Origin: a virus
Strand: one strand, 5' to 3'
DNA: 22,221 bases
IMG/VR virus record: IMGVR_UViG_3300008107_000440
Coordinates: 1 to 22,221 of that record
Each line of letters starts with the position of its first letter. The first letter of the stretch is position 1. The notes under the pieces are model-generated. The model was not told the origin of the DNA and made no database searches. It was given only the letters and a program-made list of their open reading frames with translations. Below, in pieces: positions 11,213 to 19,523 of this stretch. Both the position numbers and the translations under genes were made by a program.

Positions 11213-12588
11213 ATATTAACTATACGCCACCGCCGACTGGCGCTAAGTTCATGCAGTCTGATATCAAGATGCGTGTGCTGATGGGGCCAGTGGGCTCGGG
11301 CAAGTCGGTGACCTGTTCGTTCGAGGTTGTCCGCAGGGCGTCGGCGCAGATTCCCAACAGCCAAGGGATTCGCAAGACACGGTTCGCTGTGGTCCGCGAG
11401 ACTGCCCGCCAGTTGCAGGATACGACGATCAAGACGTTCCTAGACTGGTTCCCGCCCGGTGTGTGCGGGGATTATATGCGCACGACCAAGACGTACTTCT
11501 TCAAAATCGGGGATGTCGAGTCCGAGATTATGTTCAGAGCACTGGACGACGCGGACGATGTAGCCAACCTGAACTCGCTGGAACTTACTGGGGCGTGGTT
11601 TAACGAGTGTCGTGACATCCACCCCGATATCATAGACGCGATGTCGAAGCGTATTGGGCGTTTCCCGTCCAAGAAGGATGGCGGTCCGACGTGGCATGGC
11701 ATGTGGGGGGATACGAACCCGCCGACTATGGATACGTGGTGGTACTACCAGATGGAGGGGCTTGATCCCAAGGACGGCGTGTCACCTAATAACAACGGGT
11801 GGGATGTATTCAAGCAGCCATCGGGTAGATCGACCTATGCGGAGAACGTCGAGAACCTGCCAGATGGGTATTACGACACGCAGGGGCGGTCGGATGAGTA
11901 TGTCAGGGTTTACATTGATGGTGAGTATGGGCTGAGTTCTGCGGGAACGCCGGTCTATAAGTACTTCAGACCTGACTATCACATGGCGAAAGCGACACTT
12001 AGGCACGTAAATAACGGCATTCGACCCATAATTATCGGTATGGACCTCGGTTTGACACCCGCTGCGGTGTTCGGACAGCAAGACCCGCGTGGTCGAGCAC
12101 TGATTTTAGACGAGGCTGTAAGCTTCGACATGGGTATTCAGCGGTTTGTGCGTACAGTTTTGAAGCCGATCATCCATGAACGCTTCCCGGGGAGGCAGAT
12201 ACTGGTGGTTACTGACCCAGCAGGCATACAAAGGGCGCAAACTGACGAGAGAAGTGCTGTAGATATCATCAAAGCCGAGGGTTTTAGGGTAATTCCAGCT
12301 AAAACCAACAATATTTCGGCCCGAGTCAACGCAGTTGATGACTTTTTGATGCGTCAAGTGGACGGAGACCCTGCATTTCTGGTTGATCCGAGGTGTACTA
12401 GGCTGAAATCAGCCATGATGGGGGGTTATAGGTTCCATGCCAAGAACGAAAGCATCGATAAGAACAAACATTCGCACGTTGCGGAGGCTTTACAGTACTT
12501 AATGCTGCATATTACGTCCGGCGGAGACTCATCTCAGCTATCTAGGCGGCGCGAGATCAAGCCTGTTGCGGCATATGGGTGGACATGA
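11203..12588 (+). CDS. terL: Terminase large subunit (packaging ATPase/nuclease)
   Basis: A 461-residue motor protein that translocates DNA into the procapsid and cuts it. The N-terminal ATPase has Walker A GPVGSGKS (28-35) and a Walker B-like GAWFNECRD (130-138) where the usual acidic pair is Asn-Glu. The C-terminal nuclease has GMDLG (Asp281), VTDPAG (Asp338) and HVAEALQY (Glu428), an RNase H-like set in which the last position is Glu rather than the more common Asp. The start is TTG 11203 with GGAG upstream; the gene is followed by an intrinsic terminator. Codon usage is richer in G/C than the downstream structural genes. Confidence 0.93.
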   Translation: MSLDINYTPPPTGAKFMQSDIKMRVLMGPVGSGKSVTCSFEVVRRASAQIPNSQGIRKTRFAVVRETARQLQDTTIKTFLDWFPPGVCGDYMRTTKTYFFKIGDVESEIMFRALDDADDVANLNSLELTGAWFNECRDIHPDIIDAMSKRIGRFPSKKDGGPTWHGMWGDTNPPTMDTWWYYQMEGLDPKDGVSPNNNGWDVFKQPSGRSTYAENVENLPDGYYDTQGRSDEYVRVYIDGEYGLSSAGTPVYKYFRPDYHMAKATLRHVNNGIRPIIIGMDLGLTPAAVFGQQDPRGRALILDEAVSFDMGIQRFVRTVLKPIIHERFPGRQILVVTDPAGIQRAQTDERSAVDIIKAEGFRVIPAKTNNISARVNAVDDFLMRQVDGDPAFLVDPRCTRLKSAMMGGYRFHAKNESIDKNKHSHVAEALQYLMLHITSGGDSSQLSRRREIKPVAAYGWT

Positions 12589-12625
12589 TATATACCTCCT
12601 GCCGGTCCCTCCCTTCCGGCCACCT

Positions 12626-12668
12626 CCCCCCGGGTTGAGTGCTGATGACGCTCCCCGGGGGTCTTTTT
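12626..12668 (+). terminator. Intrinsic terminator after terL
   Basis: CCCCCGGG (12627-12634) pairs with CCCGGGGG (12654-12661) across a 19-base loop and is followed by TCTTTTT. A second small hairpin (GCCGG/CCGGC) lies at 12601-12620. This should end most terminase transcription before the portal block. Confidence 0.8.
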
Positions 12669-12674
12669 CACTAC

Positions 12675-12703
12675 TTGCGTGTAGATTTGTTTCTGTGTAT
12701 ATG
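12675..12703 (+). promoter_or_regulatory. Candidate promoter for the structural block
   Basis: TTGCGT (12675-12680), 17 bases, TATATG (12698-12703), just after the terL terminator and before the 12733 gene. A GTAA-loop dyad ATGTC-GTAA-GACAT (12701-12714) overlaps the -10, so it might be an operator or a 5' leader hairpin. Confidence 0.4.
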
Positions 12704-12732
12704 TCGTAAGACATGTAGCTGGGGAGATTGCT

Positions 12733-13107
12733 ATGAAGAAGTCCGGTTCACCCACCAAATCTTATATGTGTAACTCGGATAACCCGAAGATGCACAGCTC
12801 CAACATGGGTAAAGCGGGCAAGGGCTACGCTGACGGCGGTATGGTTCCGCTTCCACCGAATACACGCTTCATCGGGACTGATAAAGTGCCTATGCCCCCA
12901 GTTCGGCCTACAACTCCAGCAATGTCACAGCCGCTTGGGACTAGACTAAACCTTCCACCTGTAGGTTATTTTAGTCAGATGCCCCCGACAGGTAAGGCAC
13001 CTATGACACCCCTGATGGGTAACATACCTCTGTTCACCCCAAAGACCCCAATTCAAAAAGTTAACGAGTATGTGAAGCAACGCGGTTTGAAAAGTAAAGG
13101 GGCTTAA
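12733..13107 (+). CDS. Pro/Met-rich phage protein of unknown function, 124 aa
   Basis: A 124-residue, Pro/Met/Lys-rich protein of low complexity (KAGKGYADGGMVPLPPNTRF, PMPPVRPTTPAMSQP). It has almost no predicted regular structure, which fits a virion-associated or intrinsically disordered protein. It starts the structural block between terL and portal, an arrangement common in podophages. GGGGAG precedes ATG 12733. There is no recognised domain; function unknown. Confidence 0.65.
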   Translation: MKKSGSPTKSYMCNSDNPKMHSSNMGKAGKGYADGGMVPLPPNTRFIGTDKVPMPPVRPTTPAMSQPLGTRLNLPPVGYFSQMPPTGKAPMTPLMGNIPLFTPKTPIQKVNEYVKQRGLKSKGA

Positions 13108-13112
13108 CCGTA

Positions 13113-15191
13113 ATGGCTGGACTTTCGATTCTCAGAGTTGTTAGTAATTCCGAACTTGTTAAGCAAGAGAAGGATCGTATTAACAAAGAAGTTCAGGATC
13201 GCCAGAACAACCCCCTCATTCTTGGTATATCGTCTTATCTCCGCGAGTGCTGGGATGCTGCCAAGATTGCGAAACAGCCTCTTGAGTTGAAAATGCTCAA
13301 GGCTATGCGTCAGCGTAACGGTGAGTATGAGGCAGATAAACTTACAGCCATCCAAACTCAGGGTGGGTCTGAAGTCTACATGATGATCACTGAGGTTAAG
13401 TGTAGGGCTGCTGAGAGTTGGCTACGCGACATCCTGCTTGATACAGGTACTCCCCCTTGGGACATCAAGCCTACGCCACTCCCTGAGTTATCTCCTGTTC
13501 AGGCTAAAGAGATCGAGTCTATCTTTGCTGATACAGTCATGGAGATACTGAAGTCCGAGGATCGTGCTCCTACTCGTGATGAGGTCTCCCAGCTAAAAGA
13601 GATGGTAGCTCAGGACTATAGGTTCCGTGTTCTGCATGAGGCTCAGACCCGTGCGGACAAGATGAATTTGAAAATTTCTGATCAGTTCGCTGAAGGTGGC
13701 TGGTCTGAAGCCTTTAACGATTTTATTACTGACCTTGTTACTTACCCTTGTGCGTTTATCAAAGGGCCAGTTGTACGTAGACAGCGTGTCCTAGGTTGGA
13801 CTCAGGATGAGTTCGGTAAGACGGTTGCTGCTCCAACAGAGCGCATTGCGCCTGAGTATGAGCGTGTAGACCCGTTCAGAATCTTCCCAGAACCGGGTGT
13901 GTCTAACCTGAATGACGGCTATATCTTCGAGCATCACCGCCTAACCCGTATGGACTTGGCTGATCTCATCGGTGTTCCGGGGTATGACGACAACTCCATC
14001 AAGGCTGCTCTTGAGAATGGGAACGCTTCTTCTTGGGTTAATGTATCCTTCGAGTTTCAGAAGGAACAGGAAGAGCACAAGTTCAATACGACACTTCGCC
14101 CTACCGAGATGTTCGATGCCCTTGAGTTCTGGGGTAAGGTAAGCGGGCAGATGCTGTTGGATTGGGGTCTCACGGAAGAAGATGTCCCAGATGAATCTAA
14201 AGAGTACGATGCCAATGTGTGGGTAGTGGGCAACCATGTCATCAAGGCTGTGCTCAACTATGACCCACTAGGTGAGAAGCCATACGCCAAGACTTCGTTT
14301 ATCAAATGCCCCGGCGCGTTCTGGGGCAAGGGTATTCCTGAGATCATTGAAGATATCCAGAATGTCTGTAACGCAGCAGCCCGTGCTCTTGTGAACAACA
14401 TGGGTATCTCGTCTGGTCCACAGGTTGAAGTTAACGTAGATCGTCTCCCTCCGAACGAGGATATCACCCAGATTCACCCGTGGAAGATTTGGCAGGTATT
14501 GAATGATCCTGTCGGGTCAAGTGCGCCTGCTGTACGGTTTTCACAACCAGACGATAATGCGACAACACTTGTTGCTGTGTACGATAAGTTCTCACGGTTG
14601 GCTGACGAGCACTCGGGTATTCCTGCGTATCTGTACGGTGATCTTAACGTTCAGGGGGCTGGTCGCACATCATCTGGGCTGTCTATGCTTATGGGCAGCG
14701 CCGGTAAGGGCATCCGCCAAGTCGTTATGCACATCGACGCCGACATAGTTAAGCCGATAGTCAAGCGTCAGTATATCTACAATATGCGTTATGATCCTGA
14801 TGAAAGCATCAAGGGCGATGTTATCATTCTGCCTCGCGGTGCAATCAATCTCGCATCTAAGGAGACAATGAATGTTCGCAGACTTGAGTTTCTCAATGCT
14901 ACGTCGAACCCTGTCGATATGGAAATCATCGGTAAAGATGGGCGGGCTGCTATTATTAGAGAAGTTTCTCGAAGCCTGCAGATGCCTATGGACGAAATTG
15001 TCCCGTCATCTGAAAAGATGGTTTACAATGATCGGATGAAGGCCAAGGCAGCTATTGCTCAGGCCAGTTCACCACAACCACAAGCCGGTATATCGGCTCC
15101 AAAATCTACACCTACCCAACCCGATGGAAGTCCAAAAGGCGGTATGGATTCAAACGTAGTAGCAAATAGAGCAGTGGGGGTTAATCGATGA
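13113..15191 (+). CDS. Portal protein (P22-like type)
   Basis: A 692-residue protein. The length, all-helical start (KQEKDRINKEVQDRQN), long charged middle and acidic C-terminal tail (about 640-692, Gln/Pro/Ala-rich) fit the large portal proteins of the P22/podovirus type that form the dodecameric ring for DNA passage. Notable segments include LRDILLDTGTPPWDIKPTPL, ADKMNLKISDQFAEGGWSEA and VNNMGISSGPQVEVN. It lies directly before a small ORF, scaffold and capsid genes, as expected for a portal. The exact family is inferred from length, position and pattern. Confidence 0.85.
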   Translation: MAGLSILRVVSNSELVKQEKDRINKEVQDRQNNPLILGISSYLRECWDAAKIAKQPLELKMLKAMRQRNGEYEADKLTAIQTQGGSEVYMMITEVKCRAAESWLRDILLDTGTPPWDIKPTPLPELSPVQAKEIESIFADTVMEILKSEDRAPTRDEVSQLKEMVAQDYRFRVLHEAQTRADKMNLKISDQFAEGGWSEAFNDFITDLVTYPCAFIKGPVVRRQRVLGWTQDEFGKTVAAPTERIAPEYERVDPFRIFPEPGVSNLNDGYIFEHHRLTRMDLADLIGVPGYDDNSIKAALENGNASSWVNVSFEFQKEQEEHKFNTTLRPTEMFDALEFWGKVSGQMLLDWGLTEEDVPDESKEYDANVWVVGNHVIKAVLNYDPLGEKPYAKTSFIKCPGAFWGKGIPEIIEDIQNVCNAAARALVNNMGISSGPQVEVNVDRLPPNEDITQIHPWKIWQVLNDPVGSSAPAVRFSQPDDNATTLVAVYDKFSRLADEHSGIPAYLYGDLNVQGAGRTSSGLSMLMGSAGKGIRQVVMHIDADIVKPIVKRQYIYNMRYDPDESIKGDVIILPRGAINLASKETMNVRRLEFLNATSNPVDMEIIGKDGRAAIIREVSRSLQMPMDEIVPSSEKMVYNDRMKAKAAIAQASSPQPQAGISAPKSTPTQPDGSPKGGMDSNVVANRAVGVNR

Positions 15192-15412
15192 TTCGCCCAG
15201 ATGCTCAGGTTATCAAGGCTTTCGCGCTTATGGTTAGGCAGTACCCAGACGTACTGACCTATCTTCAAGCGTGGAGAACCCATGAACTTGAGAATCTACC
15301 ATTTGCGCTAGCAAACTCGGCAATTTCACAGGGGCGTTGCCAAGTCCTAGGCGAGCTTGTAAAGTTCGCACAAGAAGCACCTGACCTAGCGGCTAAAAAG
15401 CCGACTAGTTAA
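15188..15412 (+). CDS. Small helical protein between portal and scaffold, 74 aa
   Basis: A 74-residue protein, MIRPDAQVIKAFALMVRQYP at the start, helical (VLTYLQAWRTHELENLPF). The start overlaps the portal stop as ATGA, and its end lies before the scaffold ribosome binding site. Small proteins of this kind occur at this position in many phages; function unknown. It could be a head or scaffold accessory factor. Confidence 0.7.
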   Translation: MIRPDAQVIKAFALMVRQYPDVLTYLQAWRTHELENLPFALANSAISQGRCQVLGELVKFAQEAPDLAAKKPTS

Positions 15413-15439
15413 CACGCACACCGGATAGGAGCGTACCTA

Positions 15440-16498
15440 ATGGCACTACCAGAACAGATTCGCAAACAGAGTGAGGCAGTACAGGAATTGTACAAGCAAC
15501 TTGGCGCTGAGGATAGCGGAGCAGACACATCTGCCTCCGACGAAAACTCTTCGACGGGTGACAACGCTGGTACACAGTCTGACAGCGCCGACACTTCAGT
15601 TAGTTCTGTTGACCAATCTACGGAGAAGAACGAGCGTAGCACCGTAGATGGCCCGAGTTCAGAAAATTACGAGCAGCAGTGGCGTTCCCTGCAAGGTATG
15701 TATAACGCCCAGAACAATCGCCTACAGTCTGTTACGGAGACCAATAAAGAGTACCAATCTAGAATTGCTCAGATGGAGCAGCTTCTCGCTTCGTTATCAA
15801 CAGTCCCATCCAATACCACTCCGATTATGGCTAATCAGAACCTTGTCTCTGAGTCAGATCGTAATGATTACGGTGAGTCCATTGATGTGATGCGTAAGGT
15901 TTCTCGTGAAGAACTCTACCCTGTGGCTGCTAAGATTGCTTCTATCGAAGCAACCATTAATCAGCTTGCATCTAGTTTGAATACTTCAGTACTTCCTCAG
16001 GTTCAACGGGTTGCCCACCAGCAGGCCATGAGTTCTGAAGAGAGGTTCTGGACAGCTTTGTCTAACTCCGTACCGAATTGGCAGCAGATCAATAACGATT
16101 CTGGCTTTCAGAATTGGTTGTTGTCTATTGATCCTTTGACTGGAATTTCACGTCAGACATACTTGGAGCAAGCGCAGAACTCCTTGGATGTTAGCCGTGT
16201 GGTAGCGTTCTTCCAATCGTACTCTGAATCGTCCGGTAAGTTTCTTGCCGACGCTAATGCTCAACCTAATCGGTCTGCAGTATCCTCTCAACTTGAGAAG
16301 CAGGTTAATCCGGGTCGCTCTAAAGGCGGTTCAGCCCCTGTTACTCAAAACGCCAAGACATACACCGCCGCTGACATAACCGACTTTTTCAATAAAGTCC
16401 GTCAAGGTGTATATCGCGGTAAAGAGGACGAACGCGACCGTATTGAACGCGACATCTTCGCTGCACAGCGGGATGGACGCATTGTCGTAAACGGTTAA
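15440..16498 (+). CDS. Capsid scaffolding-type protein
   Basis: A 352-residue protein immediately upstream of the major capsid gene. Residues about 24-75 are Ser/Asp/Thr-rich and disordered (DSGADTSASDENSSTGDNAG); about 76-125 are helical, probably coiled coil (YEQQWRSLQGMYNAQNNRLQ); the C-terminus is a basic helical tail (ADITDFFNKVRQGVYRGKED, RDRIERDIFAAQRDGRIV), typical of scaffold proteins whose C-terminus binds the capsid protein. AGGAG precedes ATG 15440. Function inferred from position and pattern. Confidence 0.8.
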   Translation: MALPEQIRKQSEAVQELYKQLGAEDSGADTSASDENSSTGDNAGTQSDSADTSVSSVDQSTEKNERSTVDGPSSENYEQQWRSLQGMYNAQNNRLQSVTETNKEYQSRIAQMEQLLASLSTVPSNTTPIMANQNLVSESDRNDYGESIDVMRKVSREELYPVAAKIASIEATINQLASSLNTSVLPQVQRVAHQQAMSSEERFWTALSNSVPNWQQINNDSGFQNWLLSIDPLTGISRQTYLEQAQNSLDVSRVVAFFQSYSESSGKFLADANAQPNRSAVSSQLEKQVNPGRSKGGSAPVTQNAKTYTAADITDFFNKVRQGVYRGKEDERDRIERDIFAAQRDGRIVVNG

Positions 16499-16513
16499 CT
16501 AGGAGTTAAGCTC

Positions 16514-17422
16514 ATGGCTTTTTCAGTCGCAGCAGGTCGTCCGCAGTATTCGGGCAACTTCATTCCCGAAATCTGGTCGGGCAAACTTATCCAGAATTTC
16601 TACGATGCAACAGTCCTCGCAGCCATTTCCAATACGGATTATGAGGGTGAGATTCGTCAGTACGGTGATACGGTCAACATCCGTACTACCCCTGAGATCA
16701 CCATCTCGACATACGTAAAGGGCCAGACTCTTGCAGTGCAGAGTCCAGAGAAGGCCAAGTTGCAGCTTATGATCGATAAAGGCGAGTACTTTGCCTGCAT
16801 CGAAGACGATGTTGATAAGGTTCAGGCTGACATCGCTATGATGGATACTTGGTCGAAGGACGCCTCCGAGCGTATGAAGATCAAGATCGATACCCGCGTT
16901 CTCACCGACCTGCTCCCAGATATTGCTGCGACTAACAAAGGCAACACCGCCGGTCGTATCACTGCCAATATCGACCTTGGTTCAACAGGTACTCCTGTTG
17001 CGCTTACTAAGTCCAATGTTTTGGATTACATCGTTGACATGGGTGTTGTTCTTGACGAAGCCAATGCTCCTGAGTCGGATCGCTTTCTTATTATTCCAGC
17101 CAAGATGGCTGGCTTTATTAAGAAGTCTGACCTTAAGGATGCTTCGATCACTGGCGACAGTACGTCGGTATTGCGTAATGGTCGTATCGGCATGATCGAC
17201 CGCTTTATGCTCTACACAAGCCATAACTTGGCTGTCTCATCTGGCAAGTTCAGCCTCATCGCTGGTCACAAGATGGGCTTCACGTTCGCATCTCAGATGA
17301 CAAACATGGAAACCATTCGCTCTGAATCAACCTTCGGCAATATTATCCGTGGTCTTCAGGTCTATGGCTACAAGGTTGTCAAGCCTGAGGCTTTGGTTCA
17401 GGGCGTTGTAACAGTCGCCTAA
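16514..17422 (+). CDS. Major capsid protein (P22 coat/HK97-fold type)
   Basis: A 302-residue protein with the features of a short HK97-fold coat: an N-terminal arm (FSVAAGRPQYSGNFIPEIWS), an E-loop/P-domain-like section (YGDTVNIRTTPEITISTYVK), a long helix with paired acids (FACIEDDVDKVQADIAMMDT) and a terminal beta section (GLQVYGYKVVKPEALVQGVV). The gene sits after the scaffold gene and is followed by its own terminator. AGGAG precedes ATG 16514. The specific P22-coat-like family is recalled, not searched. Confidence 0.88.
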   Translation: MAFSVAAGRPQYSGNFIPEIWSGKLIQNFYDATVLAAISNTDYEGEIRQYGDTVNIRTTPEITISTYVKGQTLAVQSPEKAKLQLMIDKGEYFACIEDDVDKVQADIAMMDTWSKDASERMKIKIDTRVLTDLLPDIAATNKGNTAGRITANIDLGSTGTPVALTKSNVLDYIVDMGVVLDEANAPESDRFLIIPAKMAGFIKKSDLKDASITGDSTSVLRNGRIGMIDRFMLYTSHNLAVSSGKFSLIAGHKMGFTFASQMTNMETIRSESTFGNIIRGLQVYGYKVVKPEALVQGVVTVA

Positions 17423-17426
17423 TTAG

Positions 17427-17449
17427 AAGGGGGGTAACACCCCCCTTTT
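17427..17449 (+). terminator. Intrinsic terminator after the major capsid gene
   Basis: AAGGGGGGT-AAC-ACCCCCCTTTT: a 9-bp stem with a three-base loop, followed by T residues. It is immediately 3' of the capsid stop. Confidence 0.9.
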
Positions 17450-17479
17450 CCCCTTGTCATCTTTTACGGAGTAAGTCTA

Positions 17480-17953
17480 ATGGCTACTTATACCACCGCA
17501 GTCGGCTTCAACGCCGGTTCAGCCGCTTATCCAGCGGATTCGCTCAATAAGTCCCACCGAGTCGAAATCACTCTCGACTTCCCGAAGATCATTGCTGCTC
17601 GCGCAGCAGCCGGTCTCACAGCACTCGCTGCCTCCGATGTCTTGGAAATCCTTCCAATTCCAGCCGGTTCGATTGTGTCTAACGTAGGCATGGTTGTAAC
17701 GACTGCTGCCGGTGTTACCAGCACGTTGTCGATTGGTGACGGCTCTGCCGCCGCTGGTTATCTTGCTGCTACGTCGGTCAATGCTACCGGTACTTCGGGT
17801 GGCGTTCCTGTCCTTGCGTCTGGTGCATTCGCTCCAACGCTCTCGGGCGGTAAGGTCTATGCGGCTGCTGATACGATTGACGTGACCATCGGTACTGCAG
17901 TCCCTGCAGCCGCTGTTGTCCGCGTGTTTGCAATGCTCACTGATCTCAACTAA
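17480..17953 (+). CDS. Capsid decoration/head protein-like
   Basis: A 157-residue, Ala/Gly/Thr-rich protein of predicted beta structure (MATYTTAVGFNAGSAAYPAD; EILPIPAGSIVSNVG; TSTLSIGDGSAAAGY). I recall similar Ala/Gly-rich beta proteins encoded right after phage capsid genes as decoration or head-stabilising proteins. Terminators on both sides give it an independent transcript, as expected for an abundant virion protein. GGAG lies upstream of ATG 17480. Confidence 0.65.
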   Translation: MATYTTAVGFNAGSAAYPADSLNKSHRVEITLDFPKIIAARAAAGLTALAASDVLEILPIPAGSIVSNVGMVVTTAAGVTSTLSIGDGSAAAGYLAATSVNATGTSGGVPVLASGAFAPTLSGGKVYAAADTIDVTIGTAVPAAAVVRVFAMLTDLN

Positions 17954-17960
17954 TATAGAT

Positions 17961-17984
17961 AGGGGGGCATAAGCCCCCCTTTTT
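17961..17984 (+). terminator. Intrinsic terminator after the decoration gene
   Basis: AGGGGGGC-ATAA-GCCCCCCT followed by TTTT: an 8-bp stem with a four-base loop and T run. Confidence 0.9.
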
Positions 17985-18001
17985 CTGTAAGGAGAATAAT
18001 G

Positions 18002-18283
18002 ATGGCTAGAGACATGACATCTACCCACTTAAATGTGGACGGACAGCTTCATACAGGTAAGATTCGATTGCTAGGCATATTATATACATCTGCCGGTGGG
18101 GGGCTTGACCACATCAATCTGTACGATGCTACGTCTGCAACCGGCCCTGTAAAATTAGAGTTAGACACCACCAAACAAGGTGTTATTACTTGGAATCTCC
18201 CCGAAGACGGTATGCTGTTTACTAACGGGGTTTACTGCGACATTGGTGGGGCAACATCTATTACTGCGCTGTTGAAGGATTGA
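18002..18283 (+). CDS. Small beta-rich structural protein, 93 aa
   Basis: A 93-residue protein, MARDMTSTHLNVDGQLHTGK at the start, mostly beta (IRLLGILYTSAGGGLDHINL; GVYCDIGGATSITALLKD). Two ATGs are adjacent (17999, 18002); 18002 is seven bases from AAGGAG. It lies directly after the decoration terminator and before the small basic genes. Virion-associated by position only; function unknown. Confidence 0.65.
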   Translation: MARDMTSTHLNVDGQLHTGKIRLLGILYTSAGGGLDHINLYDATSATGPVKLELDTTKQGVITWNLPEDGMLFTNGVYCDIGGATSITALLKD

Positions 18284-18284
18284 T

Positions 18285-18539
18285 ATGGCTAAGACACCCG
18301 CATGGCAGCGCAAAGAAGGTAAGAACCCTAGTGGCGGTCTCAATGCCAAGGGTAGAGCCTCCTACAATGCAGCTAATCCCGGTAAGCCGGGGTTAAAGCC
18401 TCCGCAGCCTGAGGGCGGCTCGCGTAAAGATTCTTTCTGTGCTAGGATGACTGGCATGAAGAAAAAGCTAACGTCTGCTAAGACAGCAAACGATCCTAAC
18501 TCTCGTATCAATAAGTCTCTCAGAGCATGGAACTGCTAA
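18285..18539 (+). CDS. Small basic DUF6321-like protein, 84 aa
   Basis: An 84-residue, highly basic protein, MAKTPAWQRKEGKNPSGGLN at the start, with GRASYNAANPGKPGLKPPQP and Arg/Lys-rich Cys-containing RKDSFCARMTGMKKKL. It matches my memory of the DUF6321 family, short basic phage proteins of unknown role. AAGGA precedes the start. It begins the run of small basic proteins at 18285-19274. Confidence 0.78.
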   Translation: MAKTPAWQRKEGKNPSGGLNAKGRASYNAANPGKPGLKPPQPEGGSRKDSFCARMTGMKKKLTSAKTANDPNSRINKSLRAWNC

Positions 18540-18540
18540 G

Positions 18541-18720
18541 GTGCCAAAATCTAAAGTAAACGAGGCCGGTAACTACACCAAGCCTTCTCTGCGTAAACGC
18601 ATATTCAATGAGATTAAGGCTGTTGCAGTACAGGGTACTGCCGCTGGGCAGTGGTCGGCTCGTAAGGCACAACTTCTTGCGAAACGATATAAAGATGCTG
18701 GAGGAGGTTACCGTGACTAA
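18541..18720 (+). CDS. Small basic protein with GTG start, 59 aa
   Basis: A 59-residue protein (MPKSKVNEAGNYTKPSLRKR; GQWSARKAQLLAKRYKDAGG). The 'MPKSKVNEAGNYTKP' and 'GQWSARKAQ-LAK-YK--GGGY' parts are a recurrent pattern in phage and related virus proteins. Start GTG 18541 is immediately after the previous stop. Its 3' end holds GGAGGAGG for the next gene. Function unknown; basic charge suggests nucleic-acid contact. Confidence 0.72.
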   Translation: MPKSKVNEAGNYTKPSLRKRIFNEIKAVAVQGTAAGQWSARKAQLLAKRYKDAGGGYRD

Positions 18721-18865
18721 ATCGCAGAAACATTACCTTCCAAATGGTAAAGAGTACGTTGGCCCAACCCATAAAATGGGCGGTGAGCTACACACTGGCG
18801 CGTCACACACGTCAGCCAGTAAGAGACTTTCGCATTCTGCGCCTAAGGTTATGAAGAAGAAATGA
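18713..18865 (+). CDS. Small basic His/Lys-rich protein, 50 aa
   Basis: A 50-residue protein (MTKSQKHYLPNGKEYVGPTH; KMGGELHTGASHTSASKRL; ends PKVMKKK). The start is GTG 18713, with a very strong GGAGGAGG eight bases upstream. An upstream in-frame extension from 18608 overlaps the previous gene and is unlikely. The stop overlaps the next ATG as ATGA. Function unknown. Confidence 0.7.
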   Translation: MTKSQKHYLPNGKEYVGPTHKMGGELHTGASHTSASKRLSHSAPKVMKKK

Positions 18866-19095
18866 AAGCACCTCAGAAATCACTTAAGGATTGGTCTGAT
18901 CAAAAGTGGCGTACCAAGTCTGGTAAGCCATCTAGTAAGACAGGCGAGAGGTATCTGCCGGAGGCTGCAATTAAGGCGTTATCTCCTGCAGAGTATGCAG
19001 CTACAACTGCAGCGAAGCGTAAAGGTACAAAAGAAGGCAAGCAGTTTGTACGACAACCTACTAAGATCGCAGCCAAAACAGCTAAGTTCAGGTGA
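18862..19095 (+). CDS. Small basic protein, DUF5872-like, 77 aa
   Basis: A 77-residue, Lys-rich protein (SLKDWSDQKWRTKSGKPSSK; GERYLPEAAIKALSPAEYA). The SLK-W--QKWRTKSGKPS...GERYLP pattern matches a small family I remember as DUF5872, found in phages and some large DNA viruses. The ATG overlaps the preceding stop (ATGA). Its function is unknown; a histone- or nucleoid-like role has been suggested only by charge. Confidence 0.72.
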   Translation: MKAPQKSLKDWSDQKWRTKSGKPSSKTGERYLPEAAIKALSPAEYAATTAAKRKGTKEGKQFVRQPTKIAAKTAKFR

Positions 19096-19100
19096 GCAAA

Positions 19101-19274
19101 ATGGATAAGAAGCAGCAGAACAAAGTTCGTAAGGTTATGCACGAATTTAAGACTGGTACTCTTCACGGCGGTATTAATCCCGCTGGCCCTAAAAAAGCTC
19201 CCGTGGTAAAGAATCGGAAACAGGCTATTGCTATTGCACTTAGCTCGGCTGGTGTGAAGCGGAAGACGAAGTGA
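19101..19274 (+). CDS. Small basic protein, DUF6496-like, 57 aa
   Basis: A 57-residue protein (MDKKQQNKVRKVMHEFKTGT; RKQAIAIALSSAGVKRKTK). The KVRKVMHEFK...K-RKQAIAIALS-AG core is typical of the DUF6496 family. AGGTG lies six bases before ATG 19101; an overlapping GTG at 19092 would add three residues. It is the last of the basic set. Function unknown. Confidence 0.75.
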   Translation: MDKKQQNKVRKVMHEFKTGTLHGGINPAGPKKAPVVKNRKQAIAIALSSAGVKRKTK

Positions 19275-19287
19275 AAGGGACTAACAG

Positions 19288-19521
19288 ATGACTCGCTATC
19301 TACGTAATACACGCGACGGCTTTATCTACGACTGGAACCCAATCCTTGCAGAGAACGCATCATGCGAGGAAGTAACTGAGGAAGAAGCGTTTCCAGAGCG
19401 TTTCATTCCTAAGGCCCAGAAAGGTCGTAAGGCCAAGATTGATTTATCGACTGAGGATATTCCTGAAGAGCCTGCAGTTGAAAACACAGAGTTGAATCTC
19501 GAAGCTAGTCGGGGGCTGTAA
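19288..19521 (+). CDS. Small acidic phage structural-region protein, 77 aa
   Basis: A 77-residue protein beginning MTRYLRNTRDGFIYDWNPIL, with an acidic middle (ENASCEEVTEEEAFPERF) and a Lys-rich then acidic tail. The YLRNT-DGFIY-WN--LA.. start followed by EEAFPE is a pattern I recall from small phage head/tail-region proteins. AAAGGGA precedes the start. Function unknown. Confidence 0.72.
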   Translation: MTRYLRNTRDGFIYDWNPILAENASCEEVTEEEAFPERFIPKAQKGRKAKIDLSTEDIPEEPAVENTELNLEASRGL

Positions 19522-19523
19522 AT

